Origin: Polydactylus sextarius
Taxonomy: Eukaryota; Chordata; Actinopteri; Polynemidae
Direction of reading: 5' to 3'
DNA length: 64,000 nucleotides
NCBI GenBank assembly: GCA_016801845.1
Contig: CM028906.1
Coordinates: 12,342,501 to 12,406,500 of the forward strand
Positions 1-14,189 of this stretch are shown one piece after another. The notes under the pieces were generated by a model, which worked only from the letters and a program-made list of their open reading frames with translations, was not told the origin of the DNA and searched no databases. The stretch's first letter is position 1; the number at the start of each line of letters is the position of its first letter. The translations under genes were made by a program, and so were the position numbers.

Positions 1-1016
1 CATTTATAAAATTTGTATTTGACATAATATATCATGCCATGTGCTCATATACACTGCAGCCATATACTATTGTACTGACATGAGACATATGGTACATATC
101 ATATGTACTAGTGTTATATAGTTCTTGTAAATTTTGCAGAATATCACACGATAATTTTGCTAAGACAATGCACATTGAGAGTAGGCTTTTGTCCTTTCAT
201 TCAAGTTTTGTTGATTTGTTTTAGAAGCTAGGCTTTTATGATAACTACTTGATCCAATTTAATAGAGTCTGAGTTGTTCTTTCTCACTGGAATCCAATGT
301 GTCACATTAGCCAGAGCTGACAGATATCCAGCAACTTGAAGCATATAAAAAACCATGGAAACATCTACTGTATTCATTTATTAACAAGCTTTTTTATATA
401 CTCCATACTTCCTACACTTTTAAACACAATTACATTTATTAACTCATCACAACATCACTTAAAAATGACAAGCAAACAGTGTAATTGATGTGTGATATAT
501 GATTAATGACTCATGTTCTGAGTTTTAAGAAAAAGTTTTTTGTCAATGGAGTCTGGTAGATTTGAATAGTACAACACAGCTATCTTTCTGCTTAAACAAG
601 GATGTTACTATTCAACAGGAAGGTCTGGTTCTGAATCCTTCCCCTTATGTTGTCAAACACTTACAGTGACAAAATGAGCGTGTCAGTCGAAAAAAAAACA
701 AGCACATTGCACTGTTTAATTACACTGAGGCAGCTGTTTAGCAGTTCTGAGTGTACTGTTCTTGCTAATTAGCAGACCGACTGCAAAAAGTTTTGTCTTA
801 TCAATCATTTATCCCTCAAAACATGGAAAATAAGCCCCAGGTCCAAAAATCCTAAAGTAATCTTTTAATTTTTCTTTGCAGTCATTGATGTTTGAACATG
901 ACTGATGTAACAATGATTTATTAATAACATTCAAACTACAAAGTCTTGAAATTTTAGGAACACAGGACATAAATTCTCTATTCAAACTGAAGAAGCATTG
1001 CGATATTTCATTTTTC

Positions 1017-1042
1017 TTTTTTTTTTTTTTTTTTTTTTTTTT
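1017..1042. repeat. Poly(T) tract
   Basis: T26. Other A/T homopolymers of similar size lie at 3798-3816, 12125-12143, 29570-29589 and 63900-63920. Confidence 0.95.
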
Positions 1043-2638
1043 GTTCAAACTCATTGGGATGACCCATAGGATAAGAATAAATGGGCCATAATTTACAGCA
1101 CATCCCCTCCAACACTTCAATGTCTTTAATAAACTGTATCCTACTTGGTGAATCAGCCTGATAAAATAGTGCAGCTGTATCTCACAGACATAATTTCTCC
1201 AGGAAGTGGATCAAGTCACAGAATGTCTTGCTGTACACACCGTGTCTCTTCACACTCTCCTGCTGTGTTAAGCTCCTTTCAAGCATGTAAGGTCTTCTCA
1301 TCTTTTTTATTTATAATCAATTAATTCATTATTTTAAAATGAAATGGCTAAGAGTTATGTACAAATGACAATGAATACATATAGTGATATAGTATAAAAA
1401 CATTTTCTATATCATTATTAAATTCAAATTATGAAGGGGAATTATTACCAGCTCCGTTTTCAAAATTCAAACAATAAGCTATAGACAACGCCGCCAATAG
1501 ACATTTATGAACAGTGGAAAGGAAATAGATGACAAAACTTCACAAATAATACTTCCACCTAGTCTGAACTCCCTTACCTCATATATTTTTTGTATGATTC
1601 AAAAATGATGTGTGGCTTTACAAGTTAAATTTGTTAGTCACACCACAAATTTATGGCATCAATCATCCTAATGTAGCCCAGATTAATGACCCAGATTGTT
1701 TGCTATTGACTGAAAATGTGCCTCAACCTGATGGTAAAGAGGGGTTTAGGCTACTGTTCTGTCTCCTGGGTCTTGACTTTGTCTTTCATTTTTCATATAT
1801 CATATTTGCATGCATTATTGTGGCTTTATGACCTATAGATTGAACTGTGCATATCTTATCTAATTGTTTTTGAATTACAGAAATGAAAAAAATAAAAACG
1901 AAAGGGTAAAGGTTTTGATTTCTGTCTTGATCTCAGTTGTCATCCGCTTCTGGCTATGTTTGTACTCAACGACTTGATTTATTTATGGTTAAAAACAAAC
2001 ATTGATTGTGGGTTTGACAAAAACTAGGGTGAACTGAAGGACTGAATACAGCCCTTGCTGGGTCTTTAAACATAAAACCTGCTAACCATAGTAATATGAA
2101 CAGCTCTTGAGCCTTGGGCAATTAATGCAGTATGTAAATATGCTGTTAAAATGAAGAGGGAATACCACATTAGAACTGATGTAGCTTTGAATAATAACAG
2201 TGGGTCAGAATGAGTACATTAAAAGAGCAGATGTACACATTTCAACCCCTTTGACCCTAGAGTCAACACAGAGAGGCACTCATACAATTTGAGTACGAGA
2301 CACTACAGCGTTGTCACAGAGATTATTACAGTCATCATGCGTATGCTAATGCACTCGTATATATGCTGTTGGGCCATGGTCTGCTACACACCCTGGGTAA
2401 GACAGAAGCCATTCATAATTGATACCCAACGTTTACTGCAAGCCCAGGTGTGTTGCAGGAAATAACCACTGACCCAATTACAGCTTGCATCCAGCATGCT
2501 TTGGTTAATTTGAGTAAAAGCCATAATTGCTCTTGGTTTTATAATTCATGAACAAGGGCGTGCAGCACTGGCACAGCACCAGCATCTATTACTCAACCAC
2601 CCATGAGTGCATCTACACAGAAAAATAGTAAACATGTG

Positions 2639-2640
<2 letters not shown>

Positions 2641-2669
<29 letters not shown>
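2641..2669. repeat. (TG)n microsatellite
   Basis: Fourteen pure TG units, followed by a related CA/TG-rich stretch to about 2702. Confidence 0.95.
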
Positions 2670-2673
<4 letters not shown>

Positions 2674-3989
2674 ACATGCACATGCATGCACAGACACACA
2701 CATAAAGACTGGAAATGCACTTGGGCTAAATGGTTGCAGATGTTAATATTATGTGTAAGAAAGATTATGAACTTGGAACTCTGTTGAGTTGCCACTGGGA
2801 GATACTAATGTGTTTTGACTGTTGTTGTTGTTTTTCCTACAGGTGCTGCTACCATCAGAAAAGACTGGCAGCTGGTGGGGAGTCATCATGCCAATTGTTA
2901 ACAGCATTGCCCATAAAGAGGAACTGCGCTACATGCTTGAGGCTGTCTGAGTTCCCAGGGAGACATAGAACAAAGAAAAAAAAAATCACTGTTTACTTGT
3001 GAATCGTTTTTTTTTTCTTCCCCTCTACATTCTTCATCTCCTTGATTCAATGATGTGTTTTGCATTTTTGGGTCATGTTTGTGGCTCAATATTTTTCATA
3101 TTATTATATTGACAATTTTATTTTGTGCATACAAATATTTTTAACTAACACCTTTTTAAAGTAGAAGAATGGAGTAAAGCTAAGGGAGTCAAGAAATAAG
3201 ACGACAACCCGCAGCAGGAAACAAGATGTTGACACATCAAACAATTATGTGTCAGAGCATGTAACAGCGTTCATCCTCTGGTGAAAAGTAGACACCAACT
3301 GCTCTGCACTAGATGAGGCGCCCCACTGGTCCACAACTCGTTCCAAAATTGTTCTGACCCCAGCAATTAAAGCTGTCAAGCTGTCACATGAATCTGAGTG
3401 TTGTTATTTTATTTTCAAGATCATGATCCAAATTCATTACCAGGTAGTTGTGATCTGTTGTTAACACACTCATATCTAAGGTAAAAGATTCAAATGATTA
3501 TTGTTATAAAAATATTTGTCCCAGAAATTAAAAACTGACTAAAAGTATCACTGTGACATTATTAGAATAACAATGATAGCTGCTGCAGTATCAACCGTGT
3601 CAACATTTCCTGGAGGCATTTGATTCAGGCTTTGTGATGTTATCAATGAGATATTATGATAATAAAATTAGACAATAATACATTTGATTGTTAGAAATAT
3701 GAATAAAGACTAAAAAAGTTTGGAGCACTGTCTTTTTTGTGTTGATTTTGTTATATTGTGTACCTGTAAGTATACAAGTTCATACATAATACAAAACAAA
3801 AAAAAAAAAAAAAAAACATAAAGGTGGCATAAATCAGCATCTACTGAACCACGCATATAGTTCAGACCTGCTGCCCAACTAGTTTGTAACTGTTGCAAAA
3901 TGGTGATGAATTATGTCACCCAGCAACTAGGAACATGAGATTAGGAGAAGCTTAAATTTGGAAGATTTCTCAAAACTCTTGATGCTGCA

Positions 3990-4075
3990 ACCATACCCTA
4001 TTTTGCATCTTTCTTTCTTCCCAATTTCCCCCCAAGGATTAATAAAGTATTTCTGATGCTGATTTTGATTTCAAG
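3990..4075 (+). repeat. LINE-like 3' tail fragment
   Basis: CCCCCCAAGGATTAATAAAGTATTTCTGATGCTGATTTTGATT resembles the 3' end of fish L2/CR1-type retroposons, which end in AATAAAGTAT plus short TTCTGAT repeats; it is given here only as an overall pattern at 4027-4069. No open frame is associated with it. Confidence 0.5.
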
Positions 4076-4206
4076 TGCTCCACATCAGCACCATGCTGTG
4101 GACCTGTTTTTCAGCAAGTGTAGATTAATTTGTCAGAAAAAAACAAAAAAAAACAAAAGAAAACATTAGATTCACATCAACATGACTGGGGCTTTAGTGT
4201 AATATA

Positions 4207-4550
4207 CACTGCCTGGCCAAAAAAAAAAAAAAAAAAATTAAACTAGCATATTCCAAGATGACAATGCCAGGATTCATAGGGATCAAATTGTGAAATAGTG
4301 ATTCAGGGAGCATGAGACATCATTTTTACACATGGATTGGCCACCACAGAGTCCAGACCTTAACCCCATCGAGAATTGTTGGGATGTGCTGGAGAAGCGC
4401 AGTGGTCCCACTCTCCCATCATCAGTATAAGATCTTGATGAAAAAAATAATGCAACAATGGATGGAAATAGATTTTGTGACACAGCAGAAGTTTAGCAAA
4501 ACAATGGGTAAAGCTAAAGGTGGCGGATTTTTTTTTTTGGCCAGGCAGTG
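4207..4550 (+). mobile_element. Internally deleted Tc1-like element, 344 bp, with transposase C-terminal remnant
   Basis: The ends are CACTGCCTGGCC plus a run of 19 A (left) and its reverse complement with a run of 11 T (right), flanked by TA at 4205-4206 and 4551-4552. The interior retains only the last third of a transposase on the plus strand. GATGACAAT (4257-4265) holds the second catalytic Asp, followed by two adjacent stops (TAG TGA). It then reads DWPPQSPDLNPIEN, with the catalytic Glu kept, then a degraded tail. The helix-turn-helix and first Asp are gone. The spacing from Asp to Glu is 36 residues, counting the two stops. This is a non-autonomous relic of a family widespread in fish. 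Confidence 0.9.
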
Positions 4551-7500
4551 TATAATCTGTAACATCTTCACAACAAATATTTACAGTGTAGTCACAACTA
4601 GACTGTACATATTTGTTCAGTTGAGTACTTAAACTGTAATGTAATCATATATTTTTAACACAGGGAAACTGTCTGTTGTCTGTTTTGTCTGATTCCCAGT
4701 CAGCTGCAACTATATAAATTAACCACATAGGTGCATTTAAGTCTGGATCATTATCAGAGAAATGAGGTGACTAAATGCTGTGAAATTTTAATGATATTAT
4801 ATTATCATTTTTACTAGTTTTTACATTTTTACACTTGGTCTACAGGTTTTGACACTGAAGGAATCCTAAACAAAGAGAATCTGACTGAAATGACAGCAGT
4901 GGTGATGAAGATAAATCCCATGATCCCATGCTATTTCACAACATCACCACACTGCAAAAACTGAAAATTGCTCATTACAAGCAAAACATGTCTTGTTTAT
5001 TTATTTTTTTAAATTGAATGGTATTTTTCCAGTGTAAGCTTGTAATGTTTGATTGGAGAATTTTGTAAGACACAGAAACACTGCCTAATGTTAGTATAAG
5101 TCTTTCCAGCCAACTCTTATTAGAAGTAAGTTTCCCAAACTGATTTTGGGATAACATCATGTCAAAAAAGCTCATATTAGACATTTTAAGAAATCTTACA
5201 AGTCAATTTTTACTAGTTCCATTGGCAGATTTTTTCCATTTATTACAAGCAAATATGCTTTGTATTGATCAATTATTTCTTATTTTTGAAGGACAATTTT
5301 GTGCTGTGCAAACTCTTGAGTTTCAACTTGAGAGACACATAGTTGCACAAAATTACACCCTGTGTATTTAAAGTTCTAAGCTTGGCTATTACACTTGGAT
5401 AGTGAGGATAAAATATGGAATAATGAATTTTAGTTTCTTCTGCACCCTTATGATAAAAAACTGAGCAATTTGTGTAACTGTAATTCATACAGAACAGTAT
5501 ATCACAGTAAAAGAACATGCTTAAGTGTGTGTGTGTGTGTGTGTGAAAGAGAGAGGAGTTGTAGGTTGGAAGGGCAATAGAGGTAGAAATATAGAGGAAA
5601 TGTACAAAGAATTTTAAGGACTCATTTGTCTGGCTCCTTAATGAGAGGAAGCGGAACAAAGACCCCGACTAATATTCCGAGGGGCCTAATTAAAATTAGG
5701 TGTGATCCGATGGAGGAAGGAGCCACAGAGGTGATTTTAGTCACAGCCCAAAAGAGACCAGCTAATTAGGGAGAGTGATGGCCTTTACTTGGAAACCACT
5801 GGAGAGTCGCAGGGCACACACATTGTCCACGTCCCCCTGGCCTGGCATGGAGATTACTGCCATACTCTCTGCTACAACCAGGGCAGAGAAAAGAGGACAC
5901 TACAAGGGGATGAGTAACCCTGTCTCCCCAACATTCTTGTTTCTATTCAACAGAATATATTACTGTTGCAGTTTAGTTGCACAGAAACATTATTTGTTGG
6001 AGACTCTGAGTTGGAATGTGACAAGAACACCGGGCAGCAACAGGGTTGGTGCAGTCGGTCAGGGAGCCATGTGCTGTGATTGGACGAGAGAGCAGAGCTG
6101 AATTCCATCTCTACTATTTCTCATTTTCACACACAAGCAGTTGCTCTATTTCTGTTCCCCTTGTCTGTGTTTTCCAAGCCTTCTTTTCAAACTGTAGGAC
6201 AGAGGCAGGCTTCAACTCAAGCAAGAAAATGTCCCCACCCATTGTATCAAGAGTAAATAACACTGATGCCTAAAATGAATTAATTAGATTCATCCTCGCC
6301 AAATTTAGGCATAATTTCATTTTAGTGCTCGACTGGGATCCCCTCCAACCTGTTTGAGCGGTGTCACTCTCATTGATGAAGAAACATCAATAGCTATTTG
6401 TCAATGTGAGCATTATGTATATGAGCCATCGGGCTCCCTTTGATTTTTCCCAACGGCTTGTACATGTTCATCTTACCTTTGACATTGAAGGAATGCCGTC
6501 TTGTTGTTCTTTATGACACTGTGATAGCACTTGCCCTAATCTTAATTGATGGTGCTGTGGCTCATCTGCTAAAAGCAGCCTATATTTATCTGCTCGGACT
6601 ATATATGCGCACTAATAGCAATTGCTTTCTGCCGCCTGTCCTTGGGAAGCTGCCAGGAAGACTGCAAGAGGGCAAGAAGTATCATCCTAATGTCTCAACG
6701 TTCGTAGCGCAGTAAGTCATTCTATTCTTAATAAAAACACATAAAAAGATCACACAGGTACAAGCACACATTCACAAACACACAGCCAGCCTTATAATTA
6801 TCAATGGCAGTATTTTTGATTTAAAACAAAGGAGGTTTAATCATGTATCATTAAGTCCAGGAATCAGAGGCGTAGACAATGTGACTGAAAAAAGAGACCT
6901 TGGCTCACTCAAGACTCAAAGCAGCTCTTTTCTTCCGCAGACACTTCCACCTAATATGACCAATTACTTTTCACACCACAGGCATGGAATTGTCAAATGA
7001 AGCGGGTGAAACGCTCATGTGCCTGGAAATAGAGTCCTTGGCTCCATCTGAGATATTTACAGAAGGCGTGTGTGCTGTCAAGCTGTAAATCATAACAGGA
7101 CAAAGTGCAACCTGGTTTGTATCCACTTTATGTCCATCACCAAGGATACAAAAATACAACTACACCTCCAAGCACATTATCAAGTTTAAAATATCAATGT
7201 AATTGTGAACCCAAATAGTTGTAAAAGCCTTGGACAATTTGATGATAAGGCTGAGTGGATTCATATAAAGAAAAGCAACGTCATTCATTTTTGTAAGTGA
7301 AATGGGCGCAGATTATCTAACGCTGACCAGGAAGTCATCTTTTTCAAACTATGCAGAAAGACCAAAGAGGTCTGAAGCAGGGGCAGTGTCCTCACTAAAG
7401 ACAGAGGTGCTTATCTAAGCACAAGGAAAAGCTGTGAAGTATGTCAGCATACTGAATGTCCAACTTAGTCCGTGGCTTTGCATAAATCAGTGTGTGTGTG

Positions 7501-10500
7501 TGTGTGTACTCATACATGTTTTATTTCCAATGCCAGCATTCAAAGTAATTACAGGAAGTAAGTGGTGTGTGCTCTTCTCTGTGAGGACTAAGGGGGTGGA
7601 GATCAGGTTGGTGTATTAGCAAGTAAAACCTTGAATCTCCTGAAATGGACAGTGGATGGGAACAGGGTATGTGTGGCCATAGTAACAGTAACACCTTGAT
7701 ATGTTGTATCATACCAAACAAACTACTAATGCAGAAAGGTATAAAACTTATTGGTTTTGGGCTGTAACTGAAGTGTAGATGTTGACATCAGTGCTGTAGT
7801 TGTCCAACCTTGACTATACTGTATTAGGTTTGCAGGTGCAGTTGTGTCCATAGGTGTGGACATAACTGCCCTTGTACAGCTGGAGACGCACCTGCTTTTC
7901 ATAAATTCATATGTTTCCATATCAAAGAAGTAGCTTCACCTCTACTATGTGGTAGTTACTTTCTTGGTTGCTCAACTCTCATGTGTTGTTGATTTTGAAA
8001 TTTGTGCTCTTTCTGTTCCTACATAACCTCATCCATCCCATATGGCAAGCTTCCTGCCACATCATGCCATTACCTACTACAATTTACCACTGCCAAACCG
8101 ACTGAGCACAGACTTCATACCCTGAGCTCATTGTCTGCAACCGTGATACTAAAGTTCTCTCTAATCCCAGTACAGTATGTCTGTTGCTCTTTGTATCTTT
8201 GGATCTTTGGAACTGAACCTATCAGACTAGAAATTGCCAAATCACAACATTGTAAAGGCAATGGATTTTTTGAAATTCTTGTAATGGTAAATGATGGATG
8301 TGAGCTTCTGAATGGAAGTGGGCTGTGTTGTTATTGTGCAGGTATAATCAGGACAACCACAATGATGAAATAATTATGAACTACCTGACAGAAAAATGCA
8401 ACCTTTGCTGTAATTCCCAAAGAACAACTTGGATTTAAGGCTAAAATAACTGTATAATATATGTATTCAGTTTCAATTATGGTTTGCAATTTCTCATCAC
8501 ATCCTGCAGATAATCTCCCTGCATTGTCTGCAGGGGGGGATTTACAGTCGAAGTTAATGTTATAAAACAGTAACATTCCACACAGCAACATCTGAAGGTT
8601 CCTGGCATAATATTGATTAGATGTCTACAGAAAGTCAGAGCCGAACAACTTATTTTAAGGCTCATTCTAACACGTTCAGGAGTTCTATATGTTACAAATG
8701 TCACATCTGTCGTAACGGTGCAGACTTAGTTGACAGACTTTGCCATCACAGTGCGTTTCCCTTGCAACATGCCATTTGTAAATTGTCACTTCAATCTTAC
8801 AGGAGTCCTTTTTTTTTGTTTAAAGGCTCACTGTAGTGTGAGTACTGTACACTCTAAAACCACTCATGTGGGACCTGATGTGCCCAATGGCTGGGATCTG
8901 ACAGGCTGTGGGTGCCACAGCAGGTTTCCAAAGACCTCCAATGAGAAATTGATCTGACAACTATTCAAGGGTAAATCATTTCCACAAGTTAATTACTTTG
9001 GAAGAAAAAAAAGAAAAGAAATGAACACAGCTGAAACTCAAAGGCATCTGTTCAGACAGTGAGAGCCAGGTCTGTACTAAAGGAACACCCCTACTTTACC
9101 AACTGATGGATCACACAGATTTCTCTGGGTTTTTCTGATGTTTATGGATTCGAGTTTGCAGTCAGACAAATGATATGCTGCATCATCAAAATTCAAAAAA
9201 TGACTGTTTTATGAAGCTGTCTCTGATGGCAAAAAAAAAAGGCCAAAACAAACAAACATTTTTTTTTTCCTCTACACTTTACACCACGTAACATCTTTGG
9301 CTTTTAACCAGCCAATTTACACATTGTCTCTGATTAGATTTGTGCATTTTAATAAAACCACGGGTGAACTGCAATCTCCTCTAAGTGACTTTAATCTGCT
9401 CAGATTAGTCAATTTGTGCCATGTGTGAGTATAATACAGTGAGAAGGGATGCATTTTTATGGATAAGTAGTCAATAAAATCAGCATGTTACTGCCATAGT
9501 GCTCCTTGGCTGGCATCCAACCTGTTAATACTATTACAACAATACTGGTAACAGGCCTGTTGGCTTTGCAAATTGAGCCACTGTAGGCTCGCTGGGATCT
9601 GATTGGATTTCCCCCAGTCCTGTGGCTGGGAACATGTGTTTCTGAGATCCCTAGAGCAGCTGTCAGTTTTTCTGACGGCGATGTTTTCCTCCACCGGGGG
9701 AAGGAAAGAACAGAGAGAGCGAGAGAGTGGGGAGAGAGACATAGAGGAAGAGAAGCACCCGTGGCTATTTACAAAACATTCATTGTTTTATCTGCGCGAG
9801 GCAGTCAGAGGCCTTCCCAGTCCTCTCCACCTCTCATTAATCAGTGACAAAGCCTTATTTAAGTGCTTGTTGTCCTGACCTATTCATGACTGACGTTGGC
9901 ATTTAAGAAATACCAGCGAAGAACGGCACGGTATCAGTGGGGTGTGTGGGACGGGATGGGACAGCGCATAGCATTTTAGTCAGAAGCAGAGCCATTAATA
10001 TGTTTCTCCCCAGAAGAAGCTGTCAGTGGGGCGACAGTCCCCTTCTCAGACTCATCTGTCACTAGGTGAAGGGAGTTCACTCTGGGTTGATGAGCTCAAT
10101 GGGTGATCACCTTTTGTAATGAGAACGACTGAGAGATAGCGAGGGGAGCAAAGCAGAGGCAGAGGCAAGGGGTGAATCACCTGTTGGAAGAGATAAAAGA
10201 AGAAATGGATGAGCTTTAAAAGAGACTGAATGTGAGATGCAGAAAGGAGAATAAGTCATCTATTCACAAAAGTATCCAGGAAGGGAAATCAACAAGGAAG
10301 AAAAGAAGCACAGTGGACAGCAGAAATAGAGACCTCTGCTACAGACAGGTTGACTTATGACAGCCATGATGACAATAATAAATATTTTGGGGATGGCGTC
10401 AATGAGGTCAATATTCCACCGGCCAGTGGAAACCCCTGATGCATTTCGTTGACAAAAGTCAACCTCTCACAACTTCCCCTCTTGACTCCTGTATGGCTGC

Positions 10501-11599
10501 ACATCAGTCAGCCAGGCTCCATCATTAACACATTTTCTGTCAAAGCTTTATCATGGGTCAAGTTCAATGGTGCTCCTGGGCAAATGAAAGCCCTTCATAA
10601 CTCAGCCTCTTTATAAGCACGACTGGGTGACTGACAGTGGCATAAATGATGAAGTGACAGCAGAGATAGATAGGAAGAAGAGAACTGACAAGTGGGAATG
10701 GAAGAGTGGTAGGCAGATACACCACATGGGATATTACACCCTCAAAACATATATTTTATGGAATTACAACAGCATTGCACATTTCATCATTGCCTTTCTG
10801 TTTAGTCTCACTTAGATTCATTGAAACCTTTCTGTACTGGTGAAACACAGAGGGCTTTTTGGTAATAGTGTGGTAGCCTAACTCAATTCTGTGTGCAGTA
10901 ACAACAGAGAATAACTAAAGTAAAAAAAAAAAAAAAAGAGCTGTGTTGATCCTCTGGCAGCAGTGGAAGCTAATGCTAAGTGTTGTATACCCCTGCAGGA
11001 GATTGTTCGATGCAGGAAAGATGGGTGACTGACTGTCATCTCTGAGCTGAGCTGAGTTTCACCAAGCCTCCATCTTGTAAAGAGGTGCATCTGATCTGCA
11101 GTGACAGAGAAACAGCTTAAACAACCTACTTTTCCAGCACATCCACAAAGAGAGATGAATTGGACATGAACACAGTGTTGAGTAGCTTTAGCCTGGGGAG
11201 TGATAGACGCACTCAGTACTGTGGAAGCTGTAAGCCTGGGGGACTAAACATTGCTCTGCTGTGTATTTGTAGGCAAATTGGATGGATGGAAAAAAACAAC
11301 AACTTATTGACTGTTGGTTGATTGGTTACTTTACAGCAATTCTTAGAGTGAAAAACACAAGGGTCTGTGTCAACAAGAGGCAGGACATTTTATTTCAGTT
11401 GTTCCTTTCACACAAATTAAATGTTTTTCAGATGAAGCGTAGAAAGTTTTGTATCCTCATCTCTTGATGGTGGACCACTACGCTTAATGATAATAATAAT
11501 AAATATCATATCAATAATAAATATAATGAGTGGAGACATCTATACAAGCAGGCTAGTTGGAGACTGAAAGAAGTATAATGTGAAAAAAGTTCACAAGCG

Positions 11600-11800
11600 T
11601 GTTTCATCATCTAAAGGTGGACCCACCCTCCCACTTAAGACCTCATTCTCTCTCCACTTCACTGCTACAGCAGGTGTCTCCAGGGCCACATTTTGCCAAA
11701 ATCACACACACACTGACAAGGTGAAAACAATAAAAGTCCAACTGCTGTGTCTGGTTATTACTCATTTTCATGTACTGCTTAAAACAAAAAAATAATTTCC
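11600..11800 (+). repeat. Dispersed or duplicated unit, copy 1
   Basis: The stretch with AGCAGGTGTCTCCAGGGCCA, CATTTTGCC, GTGAAAACAATAAAAGTCC and a TTATTACT...TTTTCA tail is clearly similar to 14190-14340. It is either an interspersed repeat or an old local duplication 2.5 kb apart. Confidence 0.5.
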
Positions 11801-12604
11801 TTATGCTCATATGTAAATTATAAATGTTAAATATAAAATATCTAATTTCATTTGAGTAATGAAATAAACAGATGTTTAAACTGTTTTTTATATATATAAA
11901 ATTGACTTATTAGTGGACTGTATCCTTGAGATTTAGGTAAAGTCAAATAATTATTCATTGTCTTCTAAATAAGTGGGGACAAATGTTCAAAAAGAATAAT
12001 CAGAACCACAAATAATAATGTACTTCCAGCGATTCTGTTTCATTGCTGTTTCATCCTCTTTCCACCTACATGTAGAATCCACAGCACAGGAAGCCTTTAC
12101 TTTACCATGAGTTTTAAAAAAATGTTTTTTTTTTTTTTTTTTTGAGGAAAGTATAATTCACCATCAGGAGCAGATATATACAAAGGAGGGTGAGAGAAAG
12201 TGCAATAAATAAATCTCTTGTATCAATACTCACTTAGCCCAGAATACTTATTTCCAGGTTTGAGCGTTTGTTCACACTCTGTTAACAGTTTGTTTACACT
12301 CTATTTTATTTAAACCAAAGAAGAGTCGTAGTGAAGTAAATTAGATGGCTGTATATAGATATGAATCGTTTCATGGCTCAATACGTGCTTTGTCATATAT
12401 CTCTCAGAACTGCATTGATGAGTCTCCCTACAATGCAAACAAAGAAATGGCTCATTCAACAGCTTGCATCAAAAAATCTTTAAATATTAATTATGTCAGT
12501 GTTTGACTTTTTATTTTTAAAACTGAGTACAATGCTTGTATGTTTAAACAATGAGAATCAATCAGTCAATCAATCAATAGATCAATCTATTCTGCCCCTG
12601 CTTT

Positions 12605-12610
<6 letters not shown>

Positions 12611-12647
<37 letters not shown>
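12611..12647. repeat. (TG)n microsatellite
   Basis: About eighteen pure TG units. Confidence 0.95.
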
Positions 12648-12649
<2 letters not shown>

Positions 12650-14189
12650 CATGGTCTAGCCTGCTAAAACACCTCAGCAGATTTCAAACCTTTACTTGGG
12701 AATTGCTGTAAAACTAAGCAGACATACAGAATATGTCATTTATTTCGTCTGAAAAACTTATGGACTGAAAAAATGTATTAGTTTAATGCTAACTTATATG
12801 GAAAATTCCACAGGGATGCTTGCAGTGAGCATGTATGAATTAATAAAAAAAGGCTGAGAACAAACCTTCATTCATTAACAAAAGTTCATGGTAGAAACAT
12901 TCTTTGTATTTAATATCAAAGCATCTGAACATAAAAATAATTACAGCCAACCGTTTTCTGACCATACAGCAGAGAATAGAAAAAAAAAGTGCCTGATTAA
13001 CTCCTTCATGCTTTCTGAACCAACTATAAACACTGAAGGTACAAAATTACATCACAGCAAGAAAATCTTACCACTAAAGATCTCCTGAGCACTACACTAA
13101 CTGCTCTAAAATGGTTCACATGGTAAAAATGTAAATTTATGCAAAAGAGTTTCATCATAATCATGAAGTCACAGAGAACAATGACCCAGCATATCTCAGC
13201 TCTTTGTTTGGTTTTCAACCAAACCTCGCAATGTCACCTTGTTGGCTCACTGTCGTCTTAATTTATACCACATCATGTAGCTGTTTTCTGTGAAAAGTTC
13301 TGAAGAGACACTGTAAATCTCTCCAGCACCAGACAGAGACAGAGTTGGTGAAAACCTGGTGGACATAGTGGAGTTTTGAGATGTTGATGGAGAACAATAC
13401 ACTGCTACTTTAGATGTCATGTATTGTGCTCACAGGTTAATTGTGCTGCCAAACCCAATCAAAATTTATTTACAAAAATTAGTTTGTTCTGCCGCATGTT
13501 GTGATTTGCTAAATGACTACCAACCCATCATGGTTTTATTTGAACAAAAATTAAATGGTAGCATTTTCAAAATTACAGCTCCAATTATAGCTTATATATC
13601 ACAATGACTGCTGGTTACTTCTTTATGACATTCACCAGTATGCCAAACCGTCATTACTGATGATGTTATATGGGTAGACATGTCTAGACATTGCTTAGAA
13701 ACAGTTAAAAAAATCATTAAAGTTGGCATTGCTGGTGACAAATGGAATGATAACAACTTGCTGTGAACAAGGTTATGATCCAAATATAGGCCTTTATTTG
13801 TTTCCCCTTCTGCAAATGACAGTGTGATTGTTTTTTTTTTTTTACTAGCTATGTCAGAGATTGCTGTAGTCTTGCAGTGGGATTACACCAACCCTGACGC
13901 CCATCATCATGTTAACCCATCTTTAAACTTGGCCTTCATTTTTAAGCCAGCTACACATTTGTAAAGTTGTATGACCGTATTGCCTGATTGTCAAGTTATC
14001 ACAGTCACACAAATCTGTCCAAAGACAGACAGACAGGCAAAGAGATGGGTAGACAGACATATAACTAGAGGCCGTCTTGCAGTGGGATCACACCAGCCAC
14101 AGCACCCGTCAACAAGCTGATGTTCCAACCCATGAGTACTCAGACAGACATAGAAACACCTGCCAAAATATTCAAACCTGCCTCAGTGA

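Larger units (their letters stand above)
1..4204. other. Intergenic, no gene seen
   Basis: AT-rich DNA with a T26 run (1017-1042), a TG microsatellite (2641-2669), an A19 run (3798-3816) and a LINE-like tail near 4.0 kb. Small frames here show no domain or codon signal. Confidence 0.7.
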
